NCBI RefSeq assembly: GCF_000346465.2 | Contig: NC_034014.1 | Coordinates: 18,797,956 to 18,861,955 of the forward strand | DNA length: 64,000 nt | Direction of reading: 5' to 3' | Source of the DNA: Prunus persica | Taxonomy: Eukaryota; Streptophyta; Magnoliopsida; Rosales; Rosaceae | Part shown: piece by piece, positions 35,627 through 47,479 of the stretch | Layout of the letters: each line of letters starts with the position of its first letter | How positions within the stretch are numbered: the stretch's first letter is position 1 | Notes under the pieces: model-generated | The model's database searches: none | What the model saw: the letters and a program-made list of their open reading frames with translations, nothing else | Told to the model about the DNA's origin: nothing | Translations under genes and position numbers: made by a program

Positions 35627-36641
35627 GGGTATGTTTGGTAGGCTGGACTAGCCAAGACAGTGTTAAATAACACTTTGAAACCAGCATTCAGTGAAAAAGG
35701 GACTAAAATAAATGGGATTGTATAGTCCATTGGTTAAAAAAATACCAGACTCGCTCGTTCAATATTGCGAGGATGAAATGCGGTTCACAAAATAGATAGC
35801 GTGCTATTTTGAACGCACGAGTCCAACCAACACAACCTTCACTCTCTCATTCTCTTCCTCTCGAACGACTGGAAGACCTCCATGGCGGTGGCTAGCTCGT
35901 CGAACTCGACGGTGGTGCCGTTTCCATTGGCAAGAGGACTTGGAGCTGGTAGCTGGTGGACTTGACGCCAAGCGACCGGAGCAAGTCAGCGAGCTTGAGC
36001 TGGGTGAGGCTGCCATCAGAGTCCATGTCGAATCGCATGAAGATGTTTTTCAACTGCTTATGCTGATTGGAGCCCTGCAACCATTGTTCTGGTAATGGCC
36101 AAAGAAGAAGAAAGAGATCAGATATGATCCCAATTGTGTTCTGGGCACTTGGGCCTTTTAAAAAAATTTAAAAAAAATTAATTTTGTGGTGTGGTAATTG
36201 GTTTGTGAAAAGTTATGGTGTGAGGCAAATTGGCTTCTTTTTTGGGTTTTTCCCTTTGAAAATTTGGAAAGAAAGACAAACAGCCAGGAAGAAGATGGGA
36301 AAGACAGAGGTATAGGAAGAGAATATAATTTAAATAAATAAATAAATTTATAAATTATAAATTATTTTTTTCACACATCAGCCCCAATTAAATATTTCTA
36401 ATTAAATATAAATATTTTTCAATTCAAAATTCTTAATTAAATTTAAATATTATAATAACGAATTTTTAGTTCGACACAGCACCAAACATAGGTCTTCACT
36501 ATTTTTACAATCCAGTTTCTTAGTCCGACGCAGCACTAAACGTAGGTTAGTAATTAATCCAGTTTAGTCCAATCCGAGCTAATCCAAAACAATCCCAGAA
36601 TTTAGTCCAGTCCATGACAGTCTACAGTACCAAACGACCCC
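35627..36641. mobile_element. PIF/Harbinger-like element carrying a calmodulin-like gene fragment
   Basis: GGGTATGTTTGGTA at the left pairs with inverted TACCAAACGACCCC at the right. TTA flanks both ends (35624-35626 and 36642-36644). It contains the EF-hand gene fragment at 35824-36080. No transposase is present. This is what a gene-capturing (Pack-type) element looks like. Confidence 0.7.
35824..36080 (-). pseudogene. Calmodulin-like (EF-hand) gene fragment, frameshifted
   Basis: On the minus strand the frame from 36080 reads a helix and EF-hand loop, DMDSDGSLTQ, then LLRSLGVK. After a shift near 35925 a second piece, VEFDELATAMEVFQSFER, continues in another frame to a stop near 35848. Complete calmodulin-like proteins have three to four EF-hands, so this is a short, broken piece. 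It lies wholly inside the TIR element, which suggests capture by a transposon. Confidence 0.75.
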
Positions 36642-36738
36642 TTAAAAGTTCAGGGCACTAGTGATAAAAACCTTAATGTTAAAATCAAATTAAAAGGAGG
36701 ATACGACGTCGTTAGGCTCGGGGATTGGTGAAAAGTTT

Positions 36739-36940
36739 TTGCCGTGGGGAAAACTGAAAAGGACCTCCGCCATCTCTTTCTTGGTTCTGCGTTCCCCCGC
36801 GAATTTGGAAAAAGCGCCATCTCTGCCCGTCTTTGTTGCTTCCTTCCTTCCTCGCTTCAATCTTCACAAGGCGTTGATCCCTCCAAAGCTTTTAGATCAA
36901 GATCACTCTCAAATCCCCCACAAACCCATCTGATATCCAT
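36739..36940 (+). other. 5' UTR exon of the phosphoglycerate mutase gene
   Basis: GC-richer transcribed-looking DNA ends at CCAT followed by the donor GTAAGT (36941). Its acceptor is TATCAG at 37351-37356, one base before the coding ATG. The transcription start is not determined. Confidence 0.55.
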
Positions 36941-37357
36941 GTAAGTTTTGCTCGTTCTTTATTTTTGAATTGCTTGGGTGTTTCAAGCATGATCCTTTAT
37001 TTTCTTTTACATTAACATGTAGTTGGAATTCAATTTTGTTCCTTGCTTCGATCTGGCTCTGTTTTTCAGTTAAGTTGGCTGTGTCTTGTGTAGTTAATTC
37101 TAACTTTCCAGCTTTTATTGCCATGAATAGGAAAGAAAAAAAAAACCTGTGTTTTCAGTGAAGTATGCTTTGTGGAAATTTATAAAATGACCTAATTGAA
37201 TGATGATTATAAGGTTGATGATGGAATTACGTCCCAGGTATTAGTCATTAATAGATAGCTCTGTAGAATGAAAATGTTTGGTCAATATGTTTTGCGAGGT
37301 CATTTAACTTTTGCTTTGATTGCTTTTTTTCTTTTTCTTTTTTTGGACATTATCAGA

Positions 37358-40300
37358 ATGGTTGCGAATGCTTTCCGCCATCCTGTTGGGGTAATTCAGC
37401 TCCATGGTTCTGTTGGTGACAGTGGTTCTATGAGCAAATGTAGGCAGATGTCTTTCAGATTTATCTCCAAAAATTTTGCGGTTGATGTGGGTTTGCTTAG
37501 AAAAGGACAATGTGGTTCTAGACAGTGTAAACTGCAAGTAATTCGTGCATCTTCTTCTCAAACTTCAACAACTGATCCAATTTTATCTACCTCAAAAGGT
37601 ATTACCAACAATTCTCACAAGACAGCAAGTGTGTTTGCTAATTGTTGACTCTATATTCTCCCTTTTGTAGCTGAAAGTGCTTTAATACTAATTCGTCATG
37701 GTGAATCTTTGTGGAATGAGAAGAACTTGTTCACCGGTTGTGTTGATGTGCCTTTAACCAAGAGAGGTGTAGATGAGGCAATAGAAGCCGGTAAGAGAAT
37801 TAGCAACATCCCTATAGATATGATTTTCACATCTTCGCTGATTCGTGCACAGATGACAGCTATGCTTGCCATGACCCAACACCGCCGAAAGAAGGTATCT
37901 TTGCTCAAATACTGAGATTTTCATTTGTACAAATTTGACTTTAGAGATACTGAAACTTTAATATCAAAGATAGTACTCGTTTAAGTAGATAATTGATTCA
38001 TGCTCAACACATGTGGAGCACGTTAAGCATCAAGATATGAGTGTATACTAAATCATATTTGTGGAAAGATTTGAATTTGGGACCTAGCTGTACGGTGCCA
38101 CCTAACCCAAAGAAAAGGGTCATTGCTCCTCTAATTTAATTATAGAGATAGCGTTAATTATTGATGTTTCCATCCCATTGGTAGTGTTTAGGCATAGAAC
38201 ATAGTCAACAGTTGTTTTTGAGAATGGAAAGTATAGCTAAAGGTTTTCAGCAAGATCTTGTAAATATGGAATTTCACTAATTACATGTGGTGTCCAATTT
38301 ATATGAAGTCATATGCAAACCCTTCGAGACTTCTGGTCAATGCCATTGGAGATATCTGCCTAAATGTTTTTATTTTTTTGGACTTTTTAGAATCCTCTGC
38401 TGCCTACATGGTGTAGATAATAAAAAAACCACTGAATGCTCATTCTTGAAAACGGTAATTCTGGCCCATCTGGTTGCTTATCTCTTTGATCTATACTCTT
38501 TATAGTTTTAACTGCGAAACATATACTTGCCAGGGGCAGTTCCAAAGTCTTGCTTACTGTGTTTGTGGTCGAACAGGTGGGGTGTACTTCTGATTTTAAT
38601 GTTAACTGCTACCCAATAATGTAAACAGTGTGACGTGACAGACTTGAAAGAGAGAGGTTAAACAAGCTGACTTGGACCTAACCATTTAATATCAAGAATT
38701 TTAACAGTATGCTAACTTAGTTGAATTAGACTGCTTATTTCCTAGAGAAATAGATATAAACTGTTATGGAAATCAAATTTACATAAAGGGAAGTTATGTA
38801 TGTTATGCTTTTCAGGTACCAATCATTACGCATAACGAGAGTAGACAGGCGAAAACATGGAGTCAAATTTACAGTGGAGATACGAAGAAGCAATCGATTC
38901 CAGTTGTAACTGCTTGGCAATTGAACGAAAGAATGTACTTTTCTATGTGCTTTATTCTTTTACATGCACATCGTTTTACATTGAACAAAATTTGAGTAGA
39001 TAGCATTACTAGCTATTGTCTTCTATAGGTATGGTGAATTACAGGGTCTTAATAAGCTAGAGACAGCTGAAAGATATGGAAAGGAGAAAGTGCATGAGTG
39101 GCGTCGGAGTTATGATATTCCTCCCCCAAGCGGTGAGAGCTTGGAAATGTGTTCACAAAGAGCTGTAGCCTACTTTAAAGAACATGTAAGCAGATCAGTT
39201 CTTCTATTATCTGATATTCACATGGAATTCCCATTAGAAGCTGAATGTGTGTTACTATGTTCTTGACTCTTCTTAATGTATAAGAACCTGACACGTTGAA
39301 ATTGCATCGTAGATTGAACCAAAACTACAATCTGGAAAGAACGTGCTGGTTGCTGCCCATGGGAATTCGTTAAGGTCTATAATCATGTATCTTGAGAGAT
39401 TAACTTCTCAAGAGGTAATGAGCATACTTTGAAAATTTCTCACCAGCCATGGAGTACTTTATATCAGTGGAAAATAATTCTCAGTACTTCGCGTCAAACA
39501 GGTTATTAGCTTAGAGTTATCAACCGGTGTACCACTGCTTTATATTCATAAGGAGGAAAAGTTTATGAGGAGGGGAAGTCCAGTTGGACCTACAGAACCT
39601 GGTGTTTATGCTTATACTAAGGTATTGACTCTCTGCTCATCTAAGTTGTTGACATCCTCAAACATGCAGCCAATTGTCTGTAACCTTACCTTATACGATC
39701 ACTCAAAATCTGCATGTTATCCCTTGAACACTAGTCTCATTTAAAATTTCGAACTTCTTTAGACAACTTGATCTTAAAACTTAATTGAAAATTCACACAT
39801 TTTGCACACAAGACAGTCTCATCTGAGAGAGGCCATTAGAGAATCACGTGGAATGAAAGAAGTTGAGTAAGTTCTTGGAGAAGGCCACCTTTTTAAGGAG
39901 TAATGCTCTTAGTTGTTTCATAACCAATGTGGGAATGCTGGAACTTTGGCTAGCTTGGAACCTGAGTCCCACATCAAAAATTGATAAAGCTTAGTGCTGT
40001 AGTCTATCTATGTCCATCTGCTCCTCCCAGAGGTGGCAGTTTATAATAGCTCATGGCACTTGCCCCGAGCTGGCTCATCAGCCTGGGTGAGCTTAACTCC
40101 ATAGAACTTAGGGTGGGGTCAGATATTTAATCAAGCCCATTAGTACGGCTCAGCTTGTGGCACCCTTTGGGCTTGAGAACTATGTGAGTGCACTAATTTG
40201 ACTGTCAAATGCTCAGACCAGTTTCCTGGTCATGCCAAGACTGATGACATTAGCTCGAGGATGAATAGTACACGTATATTATTTTCTGTTTCACCAGTTT

Positions 40301-40561
40301 TCTAGACATTGGTGTATTTCTATTGAGTCCTCAATGTCCAAGTTTTTTTTTTTTTTTTTTCCTGAATTTGGCAGATATTGATTTGTTGGGCTAAAATTAA
40401 CTTACCCAATGCAAGCTATTTTGTTGTTGCTTAATCCTATTAGTCCAATGATTCTCTTTTCCTAGTCACCCTTTCCAGATATTTCATTAACTGCTTTCTA
40501 CACTTTTTTCAAGCAGAGTTTAGCTCTCTACAGGCAAGAATTGGATAAAAAGTCGCATTGA
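37358..40561 (+). CDS. 2,3-bisphosphoglycerate-dependent-type phosphoglycerate mutase, probably plastidic
   Basis: Seven coding exons join in phase: 37358-37598, 37671-37894, 38816-38934, 39029-39185, 39313-39414, 39502-39621, 40517-40561 (335 aa). A 5' UTR exon ends at 36940 (GTAAGT donor) and its intron ends at 37356. The first about 80 residues are Ser/Arg-rich and poor in acids, like a plastid transit peptide. The mutase domain starts with [19 protein letters not shown] (phospho-histidine H90), then [18 protein letters not shown], and AAHGNSLRS (second histidine H263). The reaction class is 3-phosphoglycerate to 2-phosphoglycerate. Plants mainly use the cofactor-independent enzyme in glycolysis, so the real role of this homologue is open. 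No catalytic residue is missing. Confidence 0.92.
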
Positions 40562-42801
40562 ACTATATAAAAGCAGGTAACCTCCTTGACGGAACATCTG
40601 TGCTGAAACATTTTTACTTGTTGAAAGACCTGATCTTAACAAATTGAGTGCTTAGTGTTTTGGTATAGTTATGTCCTATACACAGTATAACTATGTTTAA
40701 CGTTGGATGTCAACCTTCAACTGGACATGGATTGATTGTGTAGTTCAATGTTCACGAGATGCTTGTTTTCTCAGGGGACAACCTATTTTTATTTGGGGGC
40801 TTTTTCTGTTTATGAAACAATTGAAGGACATATGCCTGGAATTCTGCAGCATATGAATACAGCTCTGTGCCGTACAAATTTTTGTTTTTCAATTTGCATA
40901 TCAGAAGTCACTAATTAGAACAAGGCATTGAATTTCTGTAGTTTCAGTACATTCCTGACGTCAAAAGATATTGGAAAAACAAGAAAAGTCACATCATACT
41001 TAACAATGTTGAAACTTTTATTGTATGTTAGAGTGTGGGCATGTTGAAGGATTACAAAGGGCATGGCCATGATTTTGCTGCTATTTCTGAAACTTTAGTT
41101 AGATAGTTAGGCGATGGTTGACAATTGAGACAGATGTATTCGAACCGCCTCTTTTGTTTGATTTCCAAAAGTCAGAAAGGGGCTACTTTCTCTTCTTTTT
41201 TTTCTAGTTCTAATACCAAAACAAAAATGGTAACTGCCTTTTAATGTAGCTGCAATGTTGAAGTACTAATTTTGGAAGTACTTTTTAGATGCTACTTTCT
41301 CGACCGAAAAATTGAAGCATCAATTGAGTCTCAAATTGATTGCTAGAATACCATTGAAAAATATTATGAGTTTACAACTTAACTCTTATGTTGCATGGCC
41401 TACTTATACATGGCTCTGTTTGAGGGATGAGTATTTTCGAGAAGGTATGTATGTTATGTTGTCATACTTGTAATAGAATCATTGATCGTTCTTGACTAGA
41501 CAAAACCGTTTGACAAGAAAATCCATTATTTATGTCTAATTGTGTTTCGTACTTTGGTTTCTTGTCTTTTCAGTATCTAAAATAAATAAACACTATCATG
41601 TCAGATCTCTATAAAATCCATTATTTGAAAGCTATTATATGGATGAGCTCTTTCAATCTGAAGGGGACAGATTGACCTTGAATTCTAACTGCATTTAGGT
41701 CTACAAAAGTGGGTGGATTAAGTGCAGGCCGTGTTGACAAAAAAGACTTATCATATGAATAAGACGAAGCCAAAGCTTAAAGCTTAATTAGTGCATGCAT
41801 TTGTCTTAAGAAGTTTGGAATTGACCATAATGTGCACCTCAATTATTAATTAATTTCGAGCTATAGTTCCTCTCGGCCACGTTTGGTACCTCGTGTTTAT
41901 GTGGATAATACGGAGGCTGACCTTCAAAATTTGTCTAAGTTGAAGGTAGAATATGGATTAGTCATGACGAAAACTTATTCCAATCCCCACAAAAATGGTA
42001 TGAAATCAACATCTTATAATTTATTCCTTCTTATCCCTACAAGTGAAAAATCCTTATGCTCTACATACTTCAATTTACTTTGAATCTTGTGAGTTTTCCA
42101 TTCCAATCCAATTTTATGCACCAAATATGGCCATCGTGTATGGCTAATTAGTAAATTGATCTACTGATGTTTGGAGGGAAGAACTCGTCTTTAATTCGAA
42201 CTTGAATGATGTTTCTTAAACCTTACGCATGTAACCAACTTGTATGTTACTCGAAGTTATCTTTAATTACACATACTAAAGTGGAGTATGTGCAGATCTA
42301 ACATAGATAGTAGTAACGTGCGGATATCTGCATAGGAGAAATTCTATATATGTAAAATGATTGAGAACTTGATTTTAATTGTTCACATAAAAAGTATAGA
42401 ATATATATAATATGGTAATATTCAAAAAGGAAAACAGAGTAGATAAAATGAATTGGGATGAAATGACAACGACAATGTGTTGTGTCACTGTGACTAACGG
42501 TTTCTCCTCTTTACCGTCCTAAATTCTCCGAAAGCTTTGGCGCCAAAATCTCATCCTTCCAAACAGAACACACAAGGAAGAAGAAAATCATTAATCACAT
42601 CAAACAAACCCAGCAAAAGCCAAAAAAAGAAAATTACAGCCACATTATTCAAGAACACATCAAAACCCAGAAAAGAAAAAAAAAATCAGCAATTTAATTT
42701 CAGAGATTATTAAAAAAACACACTCACTCAAAGTGTGTGACACAATTAATTGATATATATATCATATATATATATATAAGAATATATATATCAATGAATG
42801 A
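40562..42801. other. Intergenic between mutase and 5-phosphatase, no gene
   Basis: The first few hundred bases are probably mutase 3' UTR. A relic of the 5542-5674 MITE end lies near 42316-42345. TA-rich DNA at 42750-42795 abuts the phosphatase start. No coding frame with recognisable motifs. Confidence 0.5.
42536..42547. promoter_or_regulatory. Palindromic E2F-type site
   Basis: TTTGGCGCCAAA is a perfect palindrome matching the E2F consensus TTTSSCGC on both strands. It lies about 255 bp before the 5-phosphatase ATG. Function is inferred from sequence only. Confidence 0.45.
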
Positions 42802-45800
42802 ATGTCTTCCTCTTGTGGAGATGCCAACGTCGAAATGACCAAAGACGACACCGACATCACACATGATAACTCTGTCAAGAATGACAAGAAAAAGAAGGTA
42901 TTTTATTTATGTATTTATTTATTTATTTCTAGTTTTCATTTTGTTTTATTTATTTATTTTGTTTTTTTTCCCCATGTTTTTGTATGAAGTCTATCATTCC
43001 TAGGCTTTTTGGTGTAAAGAGAACAGGACGCGAAGGCTCAGACGAAGACATATTCAAATCAGATGGGGATGGCATTGATTATCATCTAGGTATCTCCCAT
43101 CTCTCATACATAAATATATATATATATATATATATATACATATGCCTTCTTCTTTTTTTTGTCTTTTTTATATAAATTTTAAATAGTTTTTAATTAAGGT
43201 ATTTTCGTTTTTAATAGATTTGGAGAAAAAGATTGCTGCTAGGAGACAAGCTTTCATGGAGGCAACTCCTATCATGAGAAAGAATTTTTCAGGTATGCTG
43301 GGTTATGCATGCATATAATTTATTACAGATGTGAATTAAGTTTAGAAAATCATGTTTTGGAAAGTGATTTTGTGTAGTTAAATCATTTTTAATTGATGGG
43401 TGATGGGTCAGCTTTAGATTGAATCTAAATGATAGAGACAGGCCACTTACCACAAACAGATGGACTGGAAATTTCCCTTATCTCCTCTCGTCCCATTTTG
43501 GTAGCTGACCTAACAACAATCTGTTTTGATTATTAATTGTGATATATTTGTATGCCAAGGAAACACTAATCGTACATGTACCAAAACAAATCTAAAAGTT
43601 GTGGATCCCACTAATATGATAAATGTCTTCTTTGTTTACGTTTAGGTTTACTCGCAACCTTATTTATTTTTAACAGATAAGATATTCAGTCGTAGATCAC
43701 ATCTTTGAGTTACTAATATAGAAAAAAAGTGAGAATAGTTTTGATGACGAGTGTTACTATTTCGCTAAACTTGGAGATTTTCTTGCTTGATTTCGAGCCT
43801 TAGGCCTTAGCATGTAGAAAAATCATGATTTAAGTAGACTTTGTGAGATTTGATGAGCATAATGAAAATTGTAAAAGATGATGCTATTTTCTTATCTCTG
43901 CTATCAGATAGGCAGGCTAGTCCGGGGATTCAAAGCCTAAACCTATCAAACTTTGAACACTCTATGGCGCCAGCAACTGAGACTAAAGAATTCAGGTAAG
44001 AATTAATTCTTATCATCATCTCTAGCTAAGAGACTAAGACAGGAGGTTGTATATAAATACATATAGAGTTTAATTAATTTAGTTGTTGCTTTCAGTTAAT
44101 TTTTTTTTAAAACAAAAAATTGTGGTTAATTTGGGTGCAGGATATTTGTGGCGACATGGAATGTGGGAGGAAAGTCACCTAACAATGGCCTCAACCTCCA
44201 AGATTTCTTGCAGGTGGAGGGCTCTTCGGACGTCTATGTGTTAGGGTACGTAAGAAATGCCTCACATTAATTAAAAAAATTATAATAAAAAACCCAGAAA
44301 ATTTAACCTTTGTAGCATGAGACTATTTAATTAACATTTGTATTTTTCTTGTTATAATAAGGTTTCAGGAAATTGTTCCTCTAAGTGCTGGAAATGTTCT
44401 AGTGATTGAGGACAATGAACCAGCAGCAAAATGGCTAGCCCTCATAAACCAAGCACTGAATAAACCCCAAAACGCATGCTCCAATGTGCATTCTTCTTCA
44501 GATTCATCAAACCAGGGTTCCAACAACAACACCACCAAGGAATCCAAGTCCCCAGGCAGTCTCAACATCTTCCAGAAGCCTTCTCTAAAAGCTCTCAGAA
44601 AAAGCTTCAAAGCAAACAGTAGCCTTCTCAAGTCTTGCAACTGCCCTGTGGAGTATCCATACCAAGAAAGGCGGCGGATAAGAAAGCTCAGTGATACTAC
44701 CAGTGAATCAGACTCAGCAGCTTCTCCTCGAAGCATTTATGGCAGTGATGGTAGTGTAGATGAATTTCTTGCAATAGCTGGGATTCAGTCCCCGTCTTCC
44801 TCTGGCGACATGAATTACCGCCTTGTAACAAGCAAGAAGATGGTAGGGATTTTCCTATCGGTTTGGGTTCGAAAAGAGTTGGTTCATCACATTGGCCATC
44901 TCAGAGTCTCCACTGTAGGAAGAGGAATAATGGGTTGCCTCGGAAATAAGGTTGGTAAAAACTCTGATAAAATTATTTGTACCGTGACAACTGACCACTA
45001 ATATTAGTTGACATGATACAAATTGCAGTACTCCCACTTTGGTGTGCCTATTTACGCATAGTATCCACGGTATTTAATCAGATTATATGATACAAATAGT
45101 TTTCGGTCTAATACAATACAATAAAAAGGATGTTTAATGATCATATTATATATATAGCCTGATAATTGTTGAACTGTGATTTTAATCTGCAGGGATGCAT
45201 ATCAATAAGCATGACATTGCACCAAACAAGCTTTTGCTTCGTGTGCTGTCACTTGGCTTCCGGGGAGAAGGAAGGTGATGAGCTCAAGAGGAACGCAGAT
45301 GTGACTGAGATCCTCAAAAGCACACAATTTCCCAAGATCTGCAAGAATCCAAATCGTCGTCCTTGTGAAAGAATAACTGATCATGAGTACGTACGTTTTA
45401 AGATATATGAAGAAAAGAGTAGCAGGAAAAATTGATGTTGCTTTGCTTTTACATTTCACCTTTTTTTTCTTTTCCTTTTGACTTTCATGCATGCATGGTT
45501 CAATAACTTGTGATCTTCTGATTATGTATAATTGTTGCAGTCGGATGATATGGCTTGGAGATTTGAATTATCGGATGGCTTTGAGCTATGAGGAAACAAG
45601 GGTTTTGTTGGAGGATAATGACTGGGACACCCTTCTAGAGAAGGATCAGGTTTGTTGTAGTGTGCCTTTCTAGACGACTTACATGGATTCTTGCGCACAA
45701 TCTTGGTCAAGTTTCTAAAGAAAAACAGCTTTAAATATTATTCTTATATATTACAATTAAATGTGTTGATTTTGATTAACTAATGCAGTTGAATATAGAG

Positions 45801-46402
45801 AGAGAGGCCGGGAGAGTATTCAGTGGGTTCAAAGAGGGGCAAATCTTCTTTGCCCCCACTTACAAGTATTCTCAAAATTCAGACTCTTACGCCGGAGAAA
45901 CTGCCAAGTCCAAGAAGAAACGACGAACTCCTGCATGGTATCAATCCTCTCCCCTCTTAATTTACTACAACACATTAAGTCAAACATTAATTTGATAATA
46001 GAAATATTCTCTTGTCATACTGTCTTGTCAGAGTAGTAGGAATCTATAAAATGTATCGTCAAGATTCACGGTTTAGCGATATAAGTCTAGCAAGAGAACA
46101 TTATGTACCCTCTAGTTTGGTTAATTATTTTGAAACTATTATCGTGGTATATTTGATTTTTCAAATGAATATATTACAGGTGTGATAGGATACTATGGCG
46201 CGGTGAGGGCTTTGAACAATTATCTTATATTCGAGGGGAGTCAAGATTCTCAGACCACAGGCCTGTTTGTGCTGTGTTCTCAGTGGAAGTTGATGTTCTT
46301 AGAAGCAAAAACAACAGATTCAGAAAGGGCTATTCGTGTACCGCTCCAAGGCTTGAATATGATGAATGCATGCCTCAGAGACATAGCTTCTACGAGTTTT
46401 AG
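42802..46402 (+). CDS. Type I inositol polyphosphate 5-phosphatase
   Basis: Ten exons join in phase: 42802-42897, 42990-43089, 43218-43292, 43908-43995, 44141-44245, 44362-44950, 45193-45386, 45541-45649, 45789-45937, 46180-46402 (575 aa). It removes the 5-phosphate from inositol phosphates and/or phosphoinositides, tuning Ca2+ and membrane signalling. The catalytic domain begins near residue 88 ([10 protein letters not shown]), with FQEIVPL, signature motif I WLGDLNYR (about 388-395), motif II PAWCDRILW (468-476) and SDHRPV. A Ser/Asn-rich insert of about 100 residues after FQEIVPL is usual in plant members. Out-of-frame ATGs at 42794 and 42798 precede the chosen start and may lower translation. 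The paralogue within the family is not decided. Confidence 0.93.
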
Positions 46403-47479
46403 TAGAAACATATCCATCAGAATATTGTATAGGGACTCTTTAGGATTAATTACTTGCCTCCCTCTTCAACTCTCCTTTTGTTCTTCTTTTTTTAATTATG
46501 ATTAGTGAAAACAAGATAGAACAAGATCACCTCTCTCACATAAGCGGATCTCACTTATGTAAGTGAGTGTGGTAAACCTCTCCAAATGAACAACTAGTTA
46601 GGGAACTAACGACAATTAATGAAAGTATGAGGCTCTATCACATAGTGTATAGATCAAAAGATAAATATTTTCACTAAGCAACTGTGTGCATGTGTATGTG
46701 CATCTAGATGTACCCCTCATTTGTTTAATCTTTTTTATTTAATTACGTTTAAATCTTCATATAATCCTTTCAGCCATAAACTTTATTTCATTAAAAAATG
46801 AACTAAATTTCACTAAATATAATGCATCTCTTACAAATTTTTTATTTATTTATCATATACATTTCCAATATATGTCCTAATCGGAAATGGGTTGGATTAG
46901 TCTCACTCACAACATTAGGTCACGCCACACATAGCCCTAAACCCAGTGCCGGGCCTGGGCCATTTTCATGAGCTCTACATGGTATCCTAGCTTATATCCC
47001 TCCCTATCAATCAAACTAATTAGTTTATCAGAATTTTTTTTCAGACAATTTAGTAATTGACTTTTCTTTTTCACTTTGGTTACTTGGGTTCCACTCATTA
47101 CTCTAGTTTAGGTCACTAACTTTCATTTTACATTTACCTTTGTTCATGCCTTTGTAAAAAATGTTTTGACTTTAAAACTAGTATCAAAGCCAAAATATAA
47201 AGAGTTCAATTTTTAAAATGAAAAAAGTGTTGCATTAAGTATTTAATCCCAAATTGATTTGCTAAATAATGTGGTCGGCATGTTATCATGATGATACCCG
47301 TGAGTGATGTGGTAAACAATGTGGTTAGTAAATATAAATTAGTAATCTTATTGACTACATCTTTTTCATAGAAATAGTGTTATTGATGCATTGGAACAAC
47401 AAGAAGAAATCTGAAAATTATTGCAACCTAGATAGCTACTCCCTCTTTGGTACATATAGTTTTGATATATATTGCTTCA
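46403..47479. other. Intergenic, no gene
   Basis: It includes the 5-phosphatase 3' UTR and, at the right, the 3' flank of the minus-strand EIN3-like gene. TGGTATCCTAGC at 46980 faintly resembles an LTR primer site, but no LTR pair is seen. Confidence 0.5.

Larger units (their letters stand above)
35175..36673. mobile_element. TIR element interrupted by a Harbinger element
   Basis: AGATTTTTATCACAAATGG at the left resembles the inverted right end AGTGATAAAAACCT, with CGGACTTTT/AAAAGTTCAGG inside. The right TIR is split by the 35627-36641 insertion. No clean target duplication; the pairing is moderate. Confidence 0.5.

Noticed and set aside
40736..40918. 60-codon frame behind the phosphoglycerate mutase
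   Set aside because: Probably 3' flank; no domain and no splice connection improves the mutase.
44365..44736. 123-codon minus-strand frame
   Set aside because: It is antisense to exon 6 of the 5-phosphatase.
46978..46992. TGGTATCCTAGC as an LTR primer-binding site
   Set aside because: No LTR ends, target duplication or retroelement coding sequence nearby.
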